44,185 nucleotides of DNA from Streptomyces triticisoli. GTDB lineage: Bacteria; Actinomycetota; Actinomycetes; Streptomycetales; Streptomycetaceae. Below the pieces are notes generated by a model, which was given only the letters and a program-made list of their open reading frames with translations, had not been told where the DNA came from and searched no databases. Where the stretch lies: contig NZ_QFDQ01000168.1 of assembly GCF_003270085.1 (NCBI RefSeq), positions 1-44,185 of the forward strand, read 5' to 3'. Positions 1 to 11,318 of this stretch are shown here, in pieces (the first letter of the stretch is position 1; the number at the start of each line of letters is the position of its first letter). The position numbers and the translations under genes were made by a program.

Positions 1-183
1 ACCAGATCTTCTTCCGATCCGATTTCCTCGGCGCTTTCCAGGTTTCCGCTCTCGCGTTTCCCTTTCCGGCGGCCCCGACTTTATCAGAGATTCTTAGCCG
101 GGTTTTCCGCCCCCCTCCGGGAGTGTCCCTTGGTGCGCGTGAAGCGTTCGGGTTCCCGTCGGGCGGAGCCGTAAACGTACTGG

Positions 184-219
184 AGCGGGGCGCCCCGATG
201 CAAATCGGGGCGCCCCGCT
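184..219 (-). terminator. Terminator hairpin of the RNase J gene
   Basis: A perfect 16-bp inverted repeat (184-199 with 204-219) encloses a 4-base loop and begins 15 bases past the RNase J stop codon. The stem is almost all G and C, as in many Streptomyces terminators. There is no strong U-tract. Confidence 0.8.
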
Positions 220-234
220 GCCCGTTCGCGCGTG

Positions 235-1920
235 TCAGACCTCCACGACCACCGGGAGGATCATCGGCCGGCGCCGGTAGGTGTCCGAGACCCACTTGCC
301 CAGCGTGCGGCGGATGAGCTGCTGCAGCTGGTGGGCGTCCGCGATGCCCTCCTGGGCGGAGCGCTCCAGCACTTCCGAGATCTTCGGGATGACCTCGGCG
401 AAGGTGGAGTCATCGATGCCGGAGCCGCGGGCCTGGATGTGCGGGCCGCCGGTGATCTTGCCGGTGGTGGAGTCGACGACCACGAAGACCGAGATGATGC
501 CCTCGTCGCCGAGGATCTTGCGGTCCTTCAGCGCGGGCTCGCCGACGTCGCCGACCGAGAGGCCGTCGACGTAGACGTAGCCGGCCTGGACCTTGCCGGA
601 GATCTTGGCCTTGCCCTCGACGAGGTCGACGGTGACGCCGTCCTCGGCGATGACGATGCGGTCGTGCGGCACTCCGGTGAGGGCACCCAGCTCGGCGTTG
701 GCGCGCAGGTGGCGCCATTCGCCGTGGACCGGCATCAGGTTCCTCGGGCGGCAGATGTTGTAGAAGTACAGCAGCTCGCCGGCCGAGGCGTGGCCCGAGA
801 CGTGGACCTTGGCGTTGCCCTTGTGGACGACGTTGGCGCCCCAGCGGGTCAGGCCGTTGATGACGCGGTAGACCGCGTTCTCGTTGCCGGGGATCAGTGA
901 CGACGCGAGGATCACGGTGTCACCGTCGACGATGCGGATCTGGTGGTCGCGGTTGGCCATCCGCGACAGGGCCGCCATGGGCTCGCCCTGCGAGCCGGTG
1001 CAGACCAGGACCACCTCGTGGTCGGGCAGGTCGTCGAGCGTCTTGACGTCGACCACCAGGCCCGCCGGGACCCTGAGGTAGCCGAGGTCCCGGGCGATGC
1101 CCATGTTGCGGACCATGGAGCGGCCGACGAAGGCGACCCGGCGGCCGTACTCGTGGGCGGCGTCCAGGATCTGCTGGATGCGGTGGACGTGGCTGGCGAA
1201 GCTGGCGACGATGATCCGCTTGCGGGCGCCCGCGAAGACCTGGCGCAGGACGTTGGAGATGTCCCGCTCGGGCGGGACGAAGCCCGGCACCTCGGCGTTG
1301 GTGGAGTCCGAGAGAAGGAGGTCGATGCCCTCCTCGCTGAGCCGTGCGAACGCGTGCAGGTCGGTCAGCCGGTTGTCCAGCGGCAGCTGGTCCATCTTGA
1401 AGTCGCCGGTGTGCACGACCAGGCCGGCCGGGGTGCGGATGGCGACGGCCAGGGCGTCCGGGATGGAGTGGTTGACCGCGACGAACTCGCAGTCGAAGGG
1501 GCCGATGCGCTCCCGCTGTCCTTCCGCGACCTCGAGGGTGTACGGGCGGATGCGGTGCTCCTGGAGCTTGGCCTCGATGAGGGCCAGGGTGAGCTTGGAG
1601 CCGACCAGGGGGATGTCCGGCTTCTCCCGCAGAAGGTAGGGGACGCCGCCGATGTGGTCCTCGTGGCCGTGGGTGAGGACGATGCCCTCGATGTCGTCGA
1701 GGCGGTCCCGGATGGACGAGAAGTCCGGCAGGATCAGGTCGATTCCGGGCTGCTCCTCCTCGGGGAAGAGCACTCCGCAGTCGACGATCAACAGACGGCC
1801 GTCGTACTCGAAGACCGTCATGTTGCGGCCGATCTCGCCCAGGCCGCCGAGCGGGGTGACGCGCAGGCCGCCCTCGGCGAGCGGCGGGGGCGGGCCGAGT
1901 TCAGGGTGCGGATGACTCAA
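235..1920 (-). CDS. rnj: Ribonuclease J
   Basis: This is a metallo-beta-lactamase/beta-CASP ribonuclease with endo- and 5'-3' exonuclease activity in mRNA decay and rRNA maturation. The protein shows the metal-binding motif HGHEDH at about residues 84-89, the N-terminal GGLGEIGRN stretch and a beta-CASP core. The reading frame extends upstream to 2112. I chose the TTG at 1918-1920 because GAGGAG lies 8 bases before it and it gives 561 aa, the length I recall for Streptomyces RNase J; the upstream extension is low-complexity and looks untranslated. The gene lies 166 bases downstream of dapA in the same direction, so the two may be cotranscribed. It ends at a strong hairpin. Confidence 0.95.
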   Translation of the reverse strand: MSHPHPELGPPPPLAEGGLRVTPLGGLGEIGRNMTVFEYDGRLLIVDCGVLFPEEEQPGIDLILPDFSSIRDRLDDIEGIVLTHGHEDHIGGVPYLLREKPDIPLVGSKLTLALIEAKLQEHRIRPYTLEVAEGQRERIGPFDCEFVAVNHSIPDALAVAIRTPAGLVVHTGDFKMDQLPLDNRLTDLHAFARLSEEGIDLLLSDSTNAEVPGFVPPERDISNVLRQVFAGARKRIIVASFASHVHRIQQILDAAHEYGRRVAFVGRSMVRNMGIARDLGYLRVPAGLVVDVKTLDDLPDHEVVLVCTGSQGEPMAALSRMANRDHQIRIVDGDTVILASSLIPGNENAVYRVINGLTRWGANVVHKGNAKVHVSGHASAGELLYFYNICRPRNLMPVHGEWRHLRANAELGALTGVPHDRIVIAEDGVTVDLVEGKAKISGKVQAGYVYVDGLSVGDVGEPALKDRKILGDEGIISVFVVVDSTTGKITGGPHIQARGSGIDDSTFAEVIPKISEVLERSAQEGIADAHQLQQLIRRTLGKWVSDTYRRRPMILPVVVEV

Positions 1921-2086
1921 AAGACTCTCCTCAACCACACGCGCCACGTACCGGTGGGCACGTGGCGCGCGTGACGTTCGTGCAGAAGCAGTTGTCGTTG
2001 TGGGGTGCGGGCACCGGTGTCCCGCGTATTCAGTTGTGAGGTCTTCGGTGGATCTTCGCTGTAACGGGTGATGCGAAGTCTCGTTG

Positions 2087-2986
2087 TCAGAGCTGTACCC
2101 CGCCGGCGGCAAGATCGATCTTGAGCTGCTCGGTCTCCTCGGGCGTGAGCTCGACCATGGGGAGCCGCAGTGGCCCGCCGGGCAGGCCCAGGAGGGCGAG
2201 TGCGGCCTTGGTGGTCATGACGCCCTGGGTGCGGAACATGCCGGTGTAGACCGGGAGCAGCTTCTGGTGGATCTCGGTGGCCTTCTGGACGTCGCCGGCC
2301 GTGTACGCCTCGACGAGGGCGCGCAGGTCCGGGGTGACGACGTGGCCGACGACGGAGACGAAGCCGACGGCGCCCACGGAGAGCAGGGGCAGGTTGAGCA
2401 TGTCGTCGCCGGAGTACCAGGCGAGGCCGGAGCGGGCGATGGCCCAGCCGGCGCGGCCGAGGTCGCCCTTGGCGTCCTTGTTGGCGACGATCCGCGGGTG
2501 CTCGGCGAGGCGGACGATCGTCTCGGTGTTGATCGGGACGCCGCTGCGGCCGGGGATGTCGTAGAGCATGACGGGCAGGCCGGTCGCGTCGGCGATGGCC
2601 TTGAAGTGCCGGTACAGGCCGTCCTGCGGGGGCTTGTTGTAGTACGGCGTGACGGTCAGCAGGCCGTGCGCGCCGGCCTGCTCGGCGGCGCGGGCGAGCT
2701 CGATGCTGTGGCGGGTGTCGTTGGTGCCGACGCCGGCCACGATGTGCGCGCGGTCTCCCACCGCTTCCAGGACCGCGCGGACCAGGTCCGTTTTCTCCGC
2801 ATCGCTGGTGGTGGGGGACTCGCCGGTGGTGCCGTTGACGATCAGGCCGTCGTTGCCTGCGTCCACCAGGTGGACGGCGAGCCGCTGCGCGCCGTCGAGG
2901 TCGAGTGCGCCGTCCGCCGTGAAGGGCGTGACCATGGCGGTGAGGACCCGCCCGAAGGGGGTCTGCGGAGTCGAGGTCGGAGCCAT
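2087..2986 (-). CDS. dapA: 4-hydroxy-tetrahydrodipicolinate synthase
   Basis: DapA condenses pyruvate with aspartate semialdehyde, the first step committed to diaminopimelate and lysine. The 299-aa length is normal. Visible motifs are GTTGES (52-57), TPYYNKP with Tyr115/Tyr116 (113-119), YDIPGR (142-147) and the Schiff-base lysine, which by alignment with E. coli DapA is Lys170 in NKDAKGD. A YSGDD segment follows at 191-195. The ATG at 2984-2986 starts a normal N-terminus. It lies between thyX and RNase J, all on minus. Streptomyces can carry more than one DapA paralogue, so this need not be the only copy. Confidence 0.95.
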   Translation of the reverse strand: MAPTSTPQTPFGRVLTAMVTPFTADGALDLDGAQRLAVHLVDAGNDGLIVNGTTGESPTTSDAEKTDLVRAVLEAVGDRAHIVAGVGTNDTRHSIELARAAEQAGAHGLLTVTPYYNKPPQDGLYRHFKAIADATGLPVMLYDIPGRSGVPINTETIVRLAEHPRIVANKDAKGDLGRAGWAIARSGLAWYSGDDMLNLPLLSVGAVGFVSVVGHVVTPDLRALVEAYTAGDVQKATEIHQKLLPVYTGMFRTQGVMTTKAALALLGLPGGPLRLPMVELTPEETEQLKIDLAAGGVQL

Positions 2987-3057
2987 GGGTTACACGCTAC
3001 TCGTTGCTCGGTGCGGAGGCTGCCCTAGGGGCTGCGACCGGTCGTGACAAGGTGGAG

Positions 3058-3095
3058 CCCGGCACTGCCTGCTCGGGGGTTCAAGCAGTGCCGGG
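3058..3095 (-). terminator. Hairpin downstream of thyX
   Basis: An 11-bp perfect inverted repeat (3058-3068 with 3085-3095) with a 16-base loop lies about 100 bases past the thyX stop and before the dapA start. It probably ends the thyX transcript or attenuates read-through into dapA. Confidence 0.6.
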
Positions 3096-3196
3096 TCCGT
3101 TTGATCAGGCTAGATGAACTTCTCCAAAGGCCGCAATACGGACACTTCGCGAGGTTGGTCCGTACACGTGTGCCTGGGCGGACGGGCGGTTGCCGG

Positions 3197-3937
3197 CTAC
3201 GGCGCGACCCGGCCGTTGGCGTTGAAGGCGGCGTGGGTCAGTGGCATGAGCCTGGCCCACTCGGCCTCCATCTTCTCGCCGACCATCTCGATCTCCCGCT
3301 GGGGGTAGGAGGGCACCTTGGCCAGCTCGTGCTGGGTGCGCAGGCCGAGGAAGTGCATCAGCGAGCGGGCGTTGCAGGTGGCGTACATCGACGAGAACAG
3401 GCCGACCGGCAGGACCGAACGGGCCACCTCGCGGGCGACGCCGGCCGCCAGCATCTGCTGGTAGGCCTCGTACGCCTCCCGGTAGGAGTTCTCCATGACC
3501 CGGCCGACCAGCTCCTGCTGAGCCTGCGTGCCCTCGACGAACCGGTACTTGCCCGGGCGCCCCTCCTGCACGAGTTTGCGGGACTCGTCGGGGACGTAGA
3601 AAACCGGCTGGAGCTCTCGGTAGCGCCCGCTCTCCTCGTTGTACGACCATCCGACCCGGTGCCTCATGAACTCGCGGAAGACGAAGATCGGGGCGCTGAT
3701 GAAGAACGTCATCGAGTTGTGCTCGAAGGGGCTGCCGTGGCGGTCCCGCATCAGAAAGTTGATCAGGCCCTTGGAGCGCTCGGGGTCCTTGTCCAGCTCG
3801 TCCAGGGACTGCTCGCCGATGGTCGAGACGCGGGCCGCGAACAGCACGTCAGCGTCCGACGCGGTGTGCTTGACCAGTTCGACGGTGACGTCACTGCGGA
3901 AGCTGGGCTTCAGGTCGTCGGCGGGGGTGTCGGTCAC
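3197..3937 (-). CDS. thyX: Flavin-dependent thymidylate synthase
   Basis: ThyX makes dTMP from dUMP using FAD, NADPH and methylenetetrahydrofolate. The signature RHR-X8-S is present at residues 92-103 (RHRVGWSYNEES), followed by GRYRELQ. The frame opens at a GTG at 3961 (254 aa), but an internal GTG at 3935-3937 is preceded by AAAGGGA and gives 246 aa starting MTDTP; I prefer the internal start although the Shine-Dalgarno spacing is long. The gene is followed by a hairpin and then dapA. It diverges from a small plus-strand membrane-protein gene. Confidence 0.94.
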   Translation of the reverse strand: MTDTPADDLKPSFRSDVTVELVKHTASDADVLFAARVSTIGEQSLDELDKDPERSKGLINFLMRDRHGSPFEHNSMTFFISAPIFVFREFMRHRVGWSYNEESGRYRELQPVFYVPDESRKLVQEGRPGKYRFVEGTQAQQELVGRVMENSYREAYEAYQQMLAAGVAREVARSVLPVGLFSSMYATCNARSLMHFLGLRTQHELAKVPSYPQREIEMVGEKMEAEWARLMPLTHAAFNANGRVAP

Positions 3938-4141
3938 GGCTCGGAGGGTCCCTTTCTTCACGTCTCTGGGGCGGCGCCCACTCTACGGGCCGCCTCTGAC
4001 ATCGGGGCGTTCGGTGCCGGGACGCGACATCTTCGGTGAAGAGCTGCGATTTCGGGGGAACCGGGCACCTTTTGGGACACTCGTTCGTCTATATGGGTGA
4101 GACATCTCAGTTCGCCCCCCCCGAAAGGAGCCGTACCCTCG

Positions 4142-4381
4142 ATGCCGCGTCGGCGCGAGCCCGTCCCGTTCGCCTTTGTCGCCGAAGCCGACAGGTTCCG
4201 CAGCAATGTCACTCCCCCACCCCCCGAGCCCGCGTCCCCCGGCCGAATAGCCGGGCGCTGTCTGCTGGGCCTGACGATCGTCACCGCGCTGGTGGGTTCC
4301 CTGATCCTGGGGATGCCCGCGTTGACCATCACCCACTCCCCCACCGAGACACAGCAGTCCCAGGTGTCCCACGGACGCTGA
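4142..4381 (+). CDS. Small single-pass membrane protein, function unknown
   Basis: This is a 79-aa protein starting MPRRREPVPF. A clear GAAAGGAG ribosome-binding site lies 11 bases before the ATG at 4142, which decides this start over an upstream in-frame ATG at 4097. The N-terminal half is basic and proline-rich; one hydrophobic helix (about 50-70, GLTIVTALVGSLILGMPAL) follows, then a short polar tail. This suggests a membrane protein with its N-terminus in the cytoplasm. It is divergent from thyX and about 90 bases upstream of another membrane-protein gene on the same strand. I do not recognise a characterised family. Confidence 0.72.
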   Translation: MPRRREPVPFAFVAEADRFRSNVTPPPPEPASPGRIAGRCLLGLTIVTALVGSLILGMPALTITHSPTETQQSQVSHGR

Positions 4382-4472
4382 GCCTCCCCCGGGCCCCCAC
4401 GGGTGGTGGGCATGAACACGTACGGATAGCCTCACCGGCACAGCTCTTGCGTGGATTGAGTGAGGACCAGCC

Positions 4473-5027
4473 GTGCCCCTGCCCTTCCTGACGGCCGACC
4501 GCGCGTTCGACGCAGCGGACGATGCCGTGCTGCCGTTCGACGATCGCGAGCGCTGGCGGCGCCCCTACCGGCCCGGGCCGTGCCGGGTGGGGGCGGCCGC
4601 CCTCCTGCTGCTGTTCGCCTCGTTCGTGCTGCTCGCGGGAGTGGTGACCGCGCTCACCGCCACACTGTCCTCCGCCGGTGTCTGCTTCGGCCTCGCCCTG
4701 GCCGTGATTGCCGGTGCGCTGCGGCTGCTGCGCATGGGCGTGTGGGTCAGCACGCGCGGGCTGCGCCATGTGGGCTTCCTCGTCACCCGTACGACGCCCT
4801 GGGCTCAGGTGGCGGGGGTACGGACCGTGCAGCAGCCGGTGCGCTGGCTGGGCCTGCCGCGTACGGTGCAGGGGCAGGCGCTGGTGCTCAGCCGCAGGGG
4901 CCGTGGGGCGCAGGAGCTGCCTCCGCTGCTGACCACGCACAACGCCGACTTCCTGGGCCGTCTGGCGGCGTTCGACCGGGCCGCGGACTCGGTGGAGGCC
5001 TGGACGGAGGAGAACAGGAACCGCTGA
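4473..5027 (+). CDS. Two-helix membrane protein with PH-like domain
   Basis: This 184-aa protein starts at GTG 4473, with TGAGGA 6-11 bases upstream. An acidic N-terminal segment is followed by two adjacent hydrophobic helices (about 38-62 and 66-85) and a C-terminal soluble region (VWVSTRGLRHVGF, then TPWAQVAGVRTV) that resembles the bacterial PH-like domains found after paired membrane helices. No catalytic motif is seen and the role is unknown. The gene ends against a 22-bp hairpin shared with the convergent TPR-like gene. Confidence 0.82.
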   Translation: MPLPFLTADRAFDAADDAVLPFDDRERWRRPYRPGPCRVGAAALLLLFASFVLLAGVVTALTATLSSAGVCFGLALAVIAGALRLLRMGVWVSTRGLRHVGFLVTRTTPWAQVAGVRTVQQPVRWLGLPRTVQGQALVLSRRGRGAQELPPLLTTHNADFLGRLAAFDRAADSVEAWTEENRNR

Positions 5028-5041
5028 GGCCCGGCCGACGG

Positions 5042-5091
5042 CATGCCGGTGGGCCCGGTCCGCGCAGGTGCGGACCGGGCCCACCGGCATG
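5042..5091. terminator. Bidirectional terminator, 22-bp perfect stem
   Basis: The arms 5042-5063 and 5070-5091 pair perfectly over 22 bp around a 6-base loop. The hairpin lies exactly between the convergent ends of the plus gene (stop at 5027) and the minus gene (stop at 5111), so it probably serves both. Confidence 0.85.
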
Positions 5092-5110
5092 TACGGGGCG
5101 TCCCTGGATG

Positions 5111-5569
5111 TCAGGCGGCTTCGATCGGCCGCTTGCCGTCGTGCAGGGCGATCGCCCGCTGCATCGCCTTGCGGGCGCGCGGGGTGTCGCGGGCGTCGTG
5201 GTAGGCGATGGCCAGGCGGAACCAGGTGCGCCAGTCGTCGGGGGCCGCCTCCGTCTCGGCCTTGCGCAGGGCGAAGACCTCGTCGGCCGCGTCGCGGTCG
5301 ATGCGCCCGCTGGGGGTGCGCTTCAACTCGTCGACGGGCAGGCCTCCTTCGGCGTCGAGTTCGGCGGCGAGCCGGTTGGCGTCGCGGACGAACCGGGTGT
5401 TCTTCCACAGGAACCACAGGCCGATCACCGGCAGGATCAGCACGGCGATCCCGAAGGCGACGGTCACGGGCGTGCCGTACTGGATGAGCAGGACGCCGCG
5501 GCTGCCGACCAGGACGAAGTAGAAGACCAGGACGGCGGCCGTGACGAGGTAGGTGATCTTCGCGCGCAT
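5111..5569 (-). CDS. Small membrane protein with TPR-like C-terminus
   Basis: This 152-aa protein has two hydrophobic helices (about 5-29 and 33-55), a charged linker and a C-terminal helical pair (about 110-145, DDWRTWFRLAIAYHDARDT then ARKAMQRAIALH) that reads like one tetratricopeptide repeat. No enzyme motif is visible. It is the last gene of the minus run from rpsO through dapB, 32 bases after dapB, and ends at a strong hairpin. A scaffolding role at the membrane is only a guess. Confidence 0.8.
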   Translation of the reverse strand: MRAKITYLVTAAVLVFYFVLVGSRGVLLIQYGTPVTVAFGIAVLILPVIGLWFLWKNTRFVRDANRLAAELDAEGGLPVDELKRTPSGRIDRDAADEVFALRKAETEAAPDDWRTWFRLAIAYHDARDTPRARKAMQRAIALHDGKRPIEAA

Positions 5570-5601
5570 AAGGGGCTCGGGCTTCGGTTTCGCTCAGGTG
5601 C

Positions 5602-7767
<2,166 letters not shown>

Positions 7768-7771
<4 letters not shown>

Positions 7772-10011
7772 TTGGCGCCTGCGGCGGAGCCGCTGTCGGA
7801 CACAGCGTCCTTCTCGTCGTCGTTGTCTTCCTCGCCCTCGATCACGGGGATGAGGGAGAGCTTGCCGCGGGAGTCGATCTCGGCGATCTCGACCTGGACC
7901 TTCTGGCCCACGCCGAGCACGTCCTCGACGTTCTCCACGCGCTTGCCGCCGGCCAGCTTGCGGATCTGCGAGATGTGCAGCAGACCGTCCTTGCCGGGCA
8001 GCAGGGAGACAAACGCGCCGAAGGTGGTCGTCTTCACCACCGTACCGAGGTAGCGCTCGCCGACCTCGGGCATCGTCGGGTTGGCGATGCCGTTGATCGT
8101 GGCGCGGGCGGCCTCGGCGGACGGGCCGTCGGCGGCGCCGATGTAGATGGTGCCGTCGTCCTCGATGGTGATCTCGGCGCCCGTGTCCTCCTGGATCTGG
8201 TTGATCATCTTGCCCTTCGGGCCGATGACCTCGCCGATCTTGTCGACCGGGATCTTGACGGTGATGATCCGCGGGGCGTGCGGGGACATCTCGTCGGGCC
8301 GGTCGATGGCCTCCATCATCACGTCGAGGATGTGCAGGCGGGCGTCGCGGGCCTGCTTGAGGGCCGCGGCCAGGACGGAGGCCGGGATGCCGTCCAGCTT
8401 GGTGTCGAGCTGGAGGGCGGTGACGAACTCCTTCGTACCGGCGACCTTGAAGTCCATGTCGCCGAAGGCGTCCTCGGCACCGAGGATGTCGGTCAGCGTG
8501 ACGTAGTGCGTCTCGCCGTCGATCTCCTGGGAGATCAGGCCCATGGCGATGCCGGCGACGGGGGCCTTGAGCGGCACACCGGCGTTCAGCAGCGACATGG
8601 TGGAGGCGCAGACCGCGCCCATGGAGGTCGAGCCGTTGGACCCGAGGGCCTCGGAGACCTGGCGGATGGCGTAGGGGAACTCCTCGCGCGTGGGCAGCAC
8701 CGGCACCAGCGCGCGCTCGGCGAGGGCGCCGTGGCCGATCTCGCGGCGCTTGGGGGAGCCGACGCGGCCGGTCTCACCGGTGGAGTACGGCGGGAAGTTG
8801 TAGTTGTGCATGTAGCGCTTGCGGGTCACCGGGGAGAGGGTGTCCAGCTGCTGCTCCATGCGGAGCATGTTGAGGGTGGTGACGCCCAGGATCTGGGTCT
8901 CGCCACGCTCGAACAGCGCGGAGCCGTGCACCCGCGGGATGGCCTCGACCTCGGCGGCCAGGGTGCGGATGTCGGTGGCACCGCGGCCGTCGATGCGCTT
9001 CTTCTCCTTGATGACGCGCTCGCGGACCAGGGTCTTGGTCAGCGAGCGGTACGCGGCGGAGATCTCCTTCTCGCGGCCCTCGAACTCGGGCAGCAGCTTC
9101 TCGGCGGCGAGCTGCTTGACGCGGTCCAGCTCGGTCTCGCGCTCCTGCTTGCCGGCGATGGTGAGCGCCTGGGCGAGCTCGGGGCGGACGGCCGCGGTCA
9201 GCGCCTCCAGGACGTCGTCCTGGTAGTCGAGGAAGACCGGGAACTCGCCGGTCGGCTTGGCGGCCTTGGCGGCGAGGTCCGACTGGGCGCGGCACAGCAC
9301 CTTGATGAAGGGCTTCGCGGCGTCCAGACCGGCGGCGACGACCTCCTCGGTGGGGGCCTCGGCGCCGCCCTCGACCAGCTTGACGGTCTTCTCGGTGGCC
9401 TCGGCCTCGACCATCATGATCGCGACATCGCCGTCCTCCAGGGCACGGCCGGCGACCACCATGTCGAAGACGGCGTCCTCGAGCTCGGTGTGCGTCGGGA
9501 ACGCGACCCACTGGCCGCGGATCAGCGCGACGCGGACGCCGCCGATCGGGCCGGAGAAGGGCAGGCCGGCCAGCTGCGTGGACGCGGACGCGGCGTTGAT
9601 CGCCACGACGTCGTACAGGTGGTCGGGGTTGAGCGCCATGACCGTGCAGACGACCTGGATCTCGTTGCGCAGGCCCTTCTTGAAGGACGGGCGCAGCGGG
9701 CGGTCGATCAGGCGGCAGGTGAGGATCGCGTCCTCGGACGGCCGGCCCTCACGGCGGAAGAAGGAACCGGGGATCTTCCCGGCCGCGTACATGCGCTCCT
9801 CGACGTCGACCGTCAGCGGGAAGAAGTCGAGCTGGTCCTTGGGCTGCTTGGAGGCGGTGGTGGCCGACAGCACCATGGTGTCGTCGTCCAGGTACGCCAC
9901 GGCGGAGCCGGCGGCCTGCCTGGCCAGGCGGCCCGCCTCGAAGCGGATGGTACGGGTGCCGAAGGAGCCGTTGTCGATCACGGCTTCGGCGTAGTGGGTC
10001 TCGTTCTCCAC
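7768..10011 (-). CDS. pnp: Polyribonucleotide nucleotidyltransferase (PNPase)
   Basis: PNPase degrades RNA 3'-5' phosphorolytically and can add 3' tails; the Streptomyces enzyme was also called guanosine pentaphosphate synthetase I (GpsI). Two RNase PH-like domains occupy the first three quarters, a KH domain carries GPKGK near residue 598, and an S1 domain ([13 protein letters not shown]) starts near 650, followed by an acidic tail. The frame extends to 10110, but the GTG at 10009-10011 has GAGGAG upstream and gives 747 aa starting [10 protein letters not shown]. It is downstream of rpsO and overlaps the M16 gene by 4 bases. Confidence 0.97.
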
Positions 10012-10177
10012 TAGTGTTTTCTCCTCGTCCTCGTCCCTCTCGCCCGTGTGGCGGGGGACGGTGGCGGAGAAGCGCTCCGTCTGGTGCGGGCCGGTCTTCG
10101 ATCGAAGCACCCGGGATCTTTCCCCCCGGGGGCCACTACCGAGGACCGGCGGCGGCGAGGTGCGCTTCTCCTCGTTC

Positions 10178-10199
10178 GTAGGGCGTGATGACGCCCTAC
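10178..10199 (-). other. Hairpin in rpsO-pnp spacer, pnp-proximal
   Basis: A perfect 9-bp stem (10178-10186 with 10191-10199) closes a 4-base loop about 170 bases upstream of the pnp start, in the probable pnp leader. It could be an RNA-processing or regulatory structure. Confidence 0.5.
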
Positions 10200-10337
10200 C
10201 CTCTACGGGCGGGCCGTATCACGCCGCCTCATGCGTCATGCGTTGTGCGTTGCGCTGTGCGCGTTCTGCTCTGTGCGTTCTGCTACCACACTACAAAGCG
10301 GCAGTGACAGTCCGCACGTTTCCCTACGTACGGCGAA

Positions 10338-10371
10338 GGGAGCGGCCCCTGTCCTACGGGGAACCGCTCCC
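10338..10371 (-). other. rpsO-pnp intergenic hairpin, processing site or terminator
   Basis: The outer arms 10338-10345 and 10364-10371 pair over 8 bp, then a 2-base bulge, then 4 G-C pairs close an 8-base loop. It starts 13 bases after the rpsO stop. By position it matches the known S. coelicolor rpsO-pnp hairpin, a partial terminator and RNase III substrate; that identity is inferred from context. Confidence 0.7.
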
Positions 10372-10383
10372 TGTCGTGGCGTC

Positions 10384-10671
10384 TTACCTGGCGCCCGCCG
10401 CACCACGGCGGATGCCGAGACGGTCGACCAGCGCACGGAAGCGCTGGATGTCCTTCTTGGCGAGGTACTGCAGCAGGCGACGGCGCTGACCGACCAGGAT
10501 CAGCAGACCACGGCGGGAGTGGTGGTCGTGCTTGTGGGTCTTGAGGTGCTCGGTCAGGTCGGAGATCCGACGGGAGAGCAGAGCGACCTGGACCTCGGGG
10601 GAGCCGGTGTCACCCTCCTTGGTGCCGAACTCTGCGATGATCTGCTTCTTCGTGGCGGCGTCGAGCGACAC
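10384..10671 (-). CDS. rpsO: 30S ribosomal protein S15
   Basis: S15 binds 16S rRNA in the 30S platform. The 95-aa protein shows typical features: [13 protein letters not shown], the conserved [12 protein letters not shown] segment and LLQYLAKKD. The GTG start at 10669-10671 is preceded by GAGGAG. It heads the minus operon rpsO, pnp, M16 peptidase, dapB. The 283-base spacer upstream, shared with the divergent DUF397 gene, must hold its promoter. Confidence 0.97.
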   Translation of the reverse strand: MSLDAATKKQIIAEFGTKEGDTGSPEVQVALLSRRISDLTEHLKTHKHDHHSRRGLLILVGQRRRLLQYLAKKDIQRFRALVDRLGIRRGAAGAR

Positions 10672-10954
10672 GGGTACTCCTCATGGTCTGTGAGTTGCCA
10701 TCGAGTGCCCCCGGTCTTCTTCTCGGGGGAGCTTCCGTTACTCGGGAGGCGGGGTCCGCTGGGCGCGACCTCCAGGGCCTGCAGGGTCACCTGCAAATGG
10801 CGTCCGGGGGTGCGTACACAAACGGCCGTCAGCCAGGGTACCAGGCGGTGACCGCCCCTTTTTCCGGGATCCGTGCAGGGTCCTGGCGGGGGCGGGCCGA
10901 CCACTAGGGTGAACGCCGACACCGTACGCACACGTCTGGAAGGGGTCGCCGCGC

Positions 10955-11248
10955 ATGGCGGAGACGGAAGCGGAGATCAGGGCACGCAAGGAGCGGGAGC
11001 GCGACGAGCTGTACGCCCTCGACATCTCGGGTGTGCAGTGGCACTGCGCCCCGGGCACGGAGGAGCACGAGGAGCGCGTCGAGATCGCCTACCTTCCCGA
11101 CGGCGCCGTGGCCATGCGCTCCTCCCTCGACCCGGACACGGTGCTCCGCTACACGGAGGCGGAGTGGCGGGCGTTCGTACTGGGCGCCCGGGACGGGGAG
11201 TTCGACCTGGAGCCGGCGCCGCGCGATGGGGAAGCTGCGGGGCAGTGA
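10955..11248 (+). CDS. DUF397 domain protein
   Basis: This 97-aa acidic protein ends in the DUF397 signature EWRAFVLGARDGEFD (about 71-85). An N-terminal charged helix rich in Glu and Arg precedes it. DUF397 proteins are abundant in Streptomyces and are often encoded beside helix-turn-helix regulators of the WhiJ-like type; no such regulator is next to this one. A GGAAGGGG sequence 10-17 bases upstream supports the ATG at 10955. It diverges from rpsO and converges on the PQQ-like gene. The molecular role is unknown. Confidence 0.85.
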   Translation: MAETEAEIRARKERERDELYALDISGVQWHCAPGTEEHEERVEIAYLPDGAVAMRSSLDPDTVLRYTEAEWRAFVLGARDGEFDLEPAPRDGEAAGQ

Positions 11249-11255
11249 GGCGGCA

Positions 11256-11301
11256 GCGGTGGGAAGGGACTGCACCTGTGCGCACCTCCCCTTCCCACCG
11301 C
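11256..11301. terminator. Bidirectional terminator
   Basis: A 13-bp perfect stem (11256-11268 with 11289-11301) with a 20-base loop lies between the convergent DUF397 gene and the beta-propeller gene. Confidence 0.75.
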
Positions 11302-11318
11302 CGGCCCGGGGTAAGCCG

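Larger units (their letters stand above)
10012..10383 (-). promoter_or_regulatory. rpsO-pnp intergenic region
   Basis: This 372-base stretch has no convincing gene. It holds two main hairpins, listed separately, and a further C/G-run palindrome near 10110-10130. In Streptomyces the rpsO-pnp spacer is known to carry an RNase III-processed hairpin and a pnp promoter. I see the structure, but I cannot place promoter boxes with confidence. Confidence 0.6.

Noticed and set aside
1..25. Sequence near the left edge resembling part of a sequencing adapter (TCTTCCGATC).
   Set aside because: Only about 10 bases match and the flanks do not, so chance is likelier. The region 1-183 shows no gene.
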